In this document: positions 7,266 to 8,744 of the stretch, in pieces
Layout: each line of letters opens with the position of its first letter
How positions within the stretch are numbered: position 1 is the first letter of the stretch
Translations under genes and position numbers: made by a program
The notes under the pieces: generated by a model
What the model was told of the DNA's origin: nothing
The model's database searches: none
The model's input: only the letters and a program-made list of their open reading frames with translations
From: Pyrinomonadaceae bacterium
Lineage (GTDB): Bacteria; Acidobacteriota; Blastocatellia; Pyrinomonadales; Pyrinomonadaceae
Assembly (NCBI GenBank): GCA_013812565.1
Contig: JACCTF010000219.1
Span: 1 to 8,744 of the forward strand
Direction: 5' to 3'
Length of the DNA: 8,744 nucleotides

Positions 7266-7306
7266 CAACAATGCGAAAAGATCAACAATGCGATTGTTAA
7301 ATCTTT
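7266..7306. promoter_or_regulatory. AT-rich dyad and 11-bp direct repeat downstream of the protease gene
   Basis: CAACAATGCGA occurs at 7266-7276 and again at 7283-7293. The second copy is part of the inverted repeat AACAAT-gcg-ATTGTT (7284-7298). That repeat is extended outward by AAAGAT (7277-7282) and ATCTTT (7301-7306) after a small asymmetric bulge. On the - strand it lies 29 bases after the protease stop and ends in a short T run, so it could be a weak terminator. Alternatively it is an operator for the cdaA transcript. Confidence 0.4.
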
Positions 7307-7334
7307 ACATCTTAATGACTGCTGTGGGGCTGTT

Positions 7335-8474
7335 TTATTGTGAGGAGATACGAGGTCTTACTCGTTGGCCGCGCTGAAGAAAACCGATCAGTTCGCCGAC
7401 GTTGTTGATTACCGCCACAGCACCTGCGCCGTTCTGCTGCATCAACACTTCGGCGTGTGCCAGCAAGGTTGAAGGCCCGACAAAAAACTGCGCGTCAACC
7501 GGGCGCATCACCTCGCTCACACGCGTTCGGTGCCATCGGTCGCGCGGCACCGCTTGAAGATCCGCAAGCGTCAGAATCCCGTGCAAACGCTTCTCGCGCG
7601 CCACTAGCATCGCTGTCTGCCGGTGCAGTGGCAGTAGGTCGTCCACAAAATAACTGACAAACGCGTCGGGTTCAACGGCCACGGGGGCGGCCATCGCATC
7701 AGCCACCGTCGGCTGTGTCGTTCCGTGTGTGGCTTTAACGACGCTCACCGCGGCACTGCGCAGAAACAGTCCGACGAGCACCGACCATCCGCCCATAAAG
7801 TAGTCGTTCCATGCCACCACGATATACACGCCGAACGCGATCAACGTCCAGGCGATTACTTGTCCGCCGAGACCAGCCTGACGCGTCGCTTCTTGCAGAT
7901 TTCCCGTCCGGTGCCATAAATACGCACGTAACACGCGCCCGCCATCAAGGGGGTAGCCGGGAAGGAGATTGAACACGGCGAGTAGAAGATTGGCGAAGCC
8001 AACGAACCAGAAGATAGTGGCGGCCGTCCAGTATTCCCCTAGAGCGACGATGCCTCTAGCTGCGCCAAGTCCGAGAAGCGCGAAGATGAAACTGGCCGCT
8101 GGCCCGGCAACCGCAATGCGAAACTCCGCCCGTGGGCTGTCCGGCTCGCGGCGCAGGCGGGCCAGTCCGCCAAATGGATGAAGCACTATTTCTTCAGTTT
8201 CAATATCCTCAGAACGCGCGGCAAGGGCGTGGGCCAACTCGTGACCGAAGACCGAGAAGAAAAGAGCAAGCGTAACGATGATGCCAATGCTCCAGGCCGC
8301 TACAACATCAACGCGATCAGCCCGCAACACGCGCGCCGATCCCTGCGCGAAGTTGGAGGCAACCAGCCACACGCTCAACGCGAAAATGAAGAACCACCGG
8401 TAGTCGATACGGACGGGTATGCCGTAGACGCGCGCGACCTGTATTCCACTTCCGAAATAATTGTTTCGCTTCAT
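7335..8474 (-). CDS. M50 (site-2 type) membrane metalloprotease with CBS domains
   Basis: This is an intramembrane zinc protease of the M50 family, in the rhomboid-independent site-2 protease group with C-terminal CBS domains. Zinc ligands H78 and H82 with catalytic E79 lie in FGHELAHALAA, and the third ligand is D177 in NLLPGYPLDGGR. The N-terminus (YGIPVRIDYRWFFIF) is typical of the CBS-bearing subgroup. About six hydrophobic segments are visible, near 26-42, 59-76, 118-140, 150-170, 205-221 and 228-242. A CBS pair follows at about 255-370 (VADAMAAPVAVEP, then VSEVMRPVDAQFFV). The substrate cannot be told from sequence. The ATG at 8474 has no good ribosome binding site, and its A overlaps the stop of a short upstream ORF (TAATG). 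It precedes cdaA on the same strand but is 249 bases away. Confidence 0.93.
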   Translation of the reverse strand: MKRNNYFGSGIQVARVYGIPVRIDYRWFFIFALSVWLVASNFAQGSARVLRADRVDVVAAWSIGIIVTLALFFSVFGHELAHALAARSEDIETEEIVLHPFGGLARLRREPDSPRAEFRIAVAGPAASFIFALLGLGAARGIVALGEYWTAATIFWFVGFANLLLAVFNLLPGYPLDGGRVLRAYLWHRTGNLQEATRQAGLGGQVIAWTLIAFGVYIVVAWNDYFMGGWSVLVGLFLRSAAVSVVKATHGTTQPTVADAMAAPVAVEPDAFVSYFVDDLLPLHRQTAMLVAREKRLHGILTLADLQAVPRDRWHRTRVSEVMRPVDAQFFVGPSTLLAHAEVLMQQNGAGAVAVINNVGELIGFLQRGQRVRPRISSQ

Positions 8475-8557
8475 TACCCGCTCACGTTGTTCGCCATAGC
8501 TACCCGCTCACGTTGTTCGCTACCGTTGCCGCCGCTGACTAAGAGCAGTCGCGCCAA
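8474..8557 (-). CDS. 27-codon ORF with strong ribosome binding site, overlapping the protease start
   Basis: It starts at TTG 8557, four bases after AAGGAG (8562-8567), and its TAA overlaps the protease ATG (TAATG), an arrangement typical of translational coupling. The product begins MARLLLVSGG and has no recognised motif. The last part of the frame is made of the two copies of a 20-bp repeat read in different frames. Removing one 26-bp unit would join this frame to the protease in phase. It is therefore better read as a leader ORF or broken N-terminal extension than as an independent gene. Confidence 0.4.
   Translation of the reverse strand: MARLLLVSGGNGSEQRERVAMANNVSG
8475..8520. repeat. 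20-bp perfect direct repeat, 26-bp period, at the protease start
   Basis: TACCCGCTCACGTTGTTCGC occurs at 8475-8494 and 8501-8520, separated by six bases (CATAGC). The repeat ends directly at the protease start codon. Because the 26-base period is not a multiple of three, the two copies are read in different frames. It may be a local tandem duplication or two copies of a dispersed intergenic repeat. Confidence 0.9.
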
Positions 8558-8576
8558 CGCTCTCCTTCAAATCTGC

Positions 8577-8744
8577 TTAACCTTCAAGCGCGCCTGCTTC
8601 CGTATCAAGCATCAGGAACGGCTCGTTGCGGGCGACGCGCCGCAGCAACAACGGAGCATCGAATAATTGCTCGAGGCCGCGCACGATGGCATAGCGGGGT
8701 TCATCGGCGATGCGCACGGTCAGTTGTATTTCACGTTGCAGGTA
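8577..8744 (-). CDS. C-terminal end of a probable MreB/actin-like protein, cut by window edge
   Basis: The frame is open from the right edge to TAA at 8577-8579, giving 55 residues of C-terminus. The pattern LTVRIADEPRYAIVRGLEQLF resembles the C-terminal part of MreB-type actin homologues (an ETGIPV, AEDP, then VxRGxGxxLE pattern). It is followed by LLLRRVARNEPF and an acidic tail. If correct, the gene product would be a filament-forming ATPase of cell shape at the inner membrane. Only the end is visible, with no nucleotide-binding motif, so the family call is tentative. It lies 19 bases upstream of the short leader ORF and 102 bases upstream of the protease, on the same strand, and may share a transcript with it. 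Confidence 0.5.
   Translation of the reverse strand, partial: YLQREIQLTVRIADEPRYAIVRGLEQLFDAPLLLRRVARNEPFLMLDTEAGALEG

Noticed and set aside
7086..7334. c-di-AMP riboswitch (ydaO type) upstream of cdaA
   Set aside because: The short palindromes do not form the conserved ydaO core that I could recognise, and the gap is short for it.
8178..8666. 162-codon + strand frame opposite the protease N-terminus
   Set aside because: It is antisense to the protease and the upstream gene tail, with low-complexity composition and no motif.

Overview
The window holds a housekeeping stretch of a moderately GC-rich bacterium. RpoD ends in a typical group 1 sigma factor tail and carries a long insert between regions 1.2 and 2. 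A cdaA-ybbR-glmM cluster lies next to an M50 protease with CBS domains and an MreB-like gene tail. This mix suggests an Acidobacteriota member, perhaps Blastocatellia. That placement rests on the look of the proteins alone and is an inference.

Layout. The + strand carries only rpoD (1-1659, 5' end outside the window), followed by a hairpin that may terminate it. Everything else reads on the - strand and converges on rpoD. In order of transcription: the tail of a probable MreB/actin-like gene (8577 to the right edge); a 27-codon ORF with a strong ribosome binding site; an M50 (site-2 type) membrane metalloprotease with CBS domains (7335-8474); a 249-base gap rich in dyads and short repeats; cdaA, diadenylate cyclase (6237-7085); a 22-bp near-perfect palindrome; ybbR/cdaR (5440-6165); glmM, phosphoglucosamine mutase (4016-5407); a 74-codon hypothetical ORF; and a strong intrinsic terminator (3735-3776). 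After a mostly non-coding stretch with a possible second terminator and a small ORF come aroB, 3-dehydroquinate synthase (2283-3428), and 11 bases later a membrane-anchored hypothetical protein (1861-2271).

How the genes fit together. CdaA makes c-di-AMP, YbbR/CdaR is its extracytoplasmic regulator, and GlmM makes glucosamine-1-phosphate for peptidoglycan and is known in Firmicutes to bind and inhibit CdaA. The same order as in Bacillus subtilis is kept here, so this is a cell-wall and turgor module. AroB supplies the shikimate pathway.

Most of the coding content is ordinary. The points that stand out are in the non-coding joints: a 20-bp direct repeat (26-bp period) at the protease start that breaks what would otherwise be an in-frame N-terminal extension; the palindrome between cdaA and ybbR; an inverted repeat just before the aroB ribosome binding site; and the dyads upstream of cdaA. 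I saw no mobile element, CRISPR array, tRNA or rRNA, and no clearly new multi-gene system.
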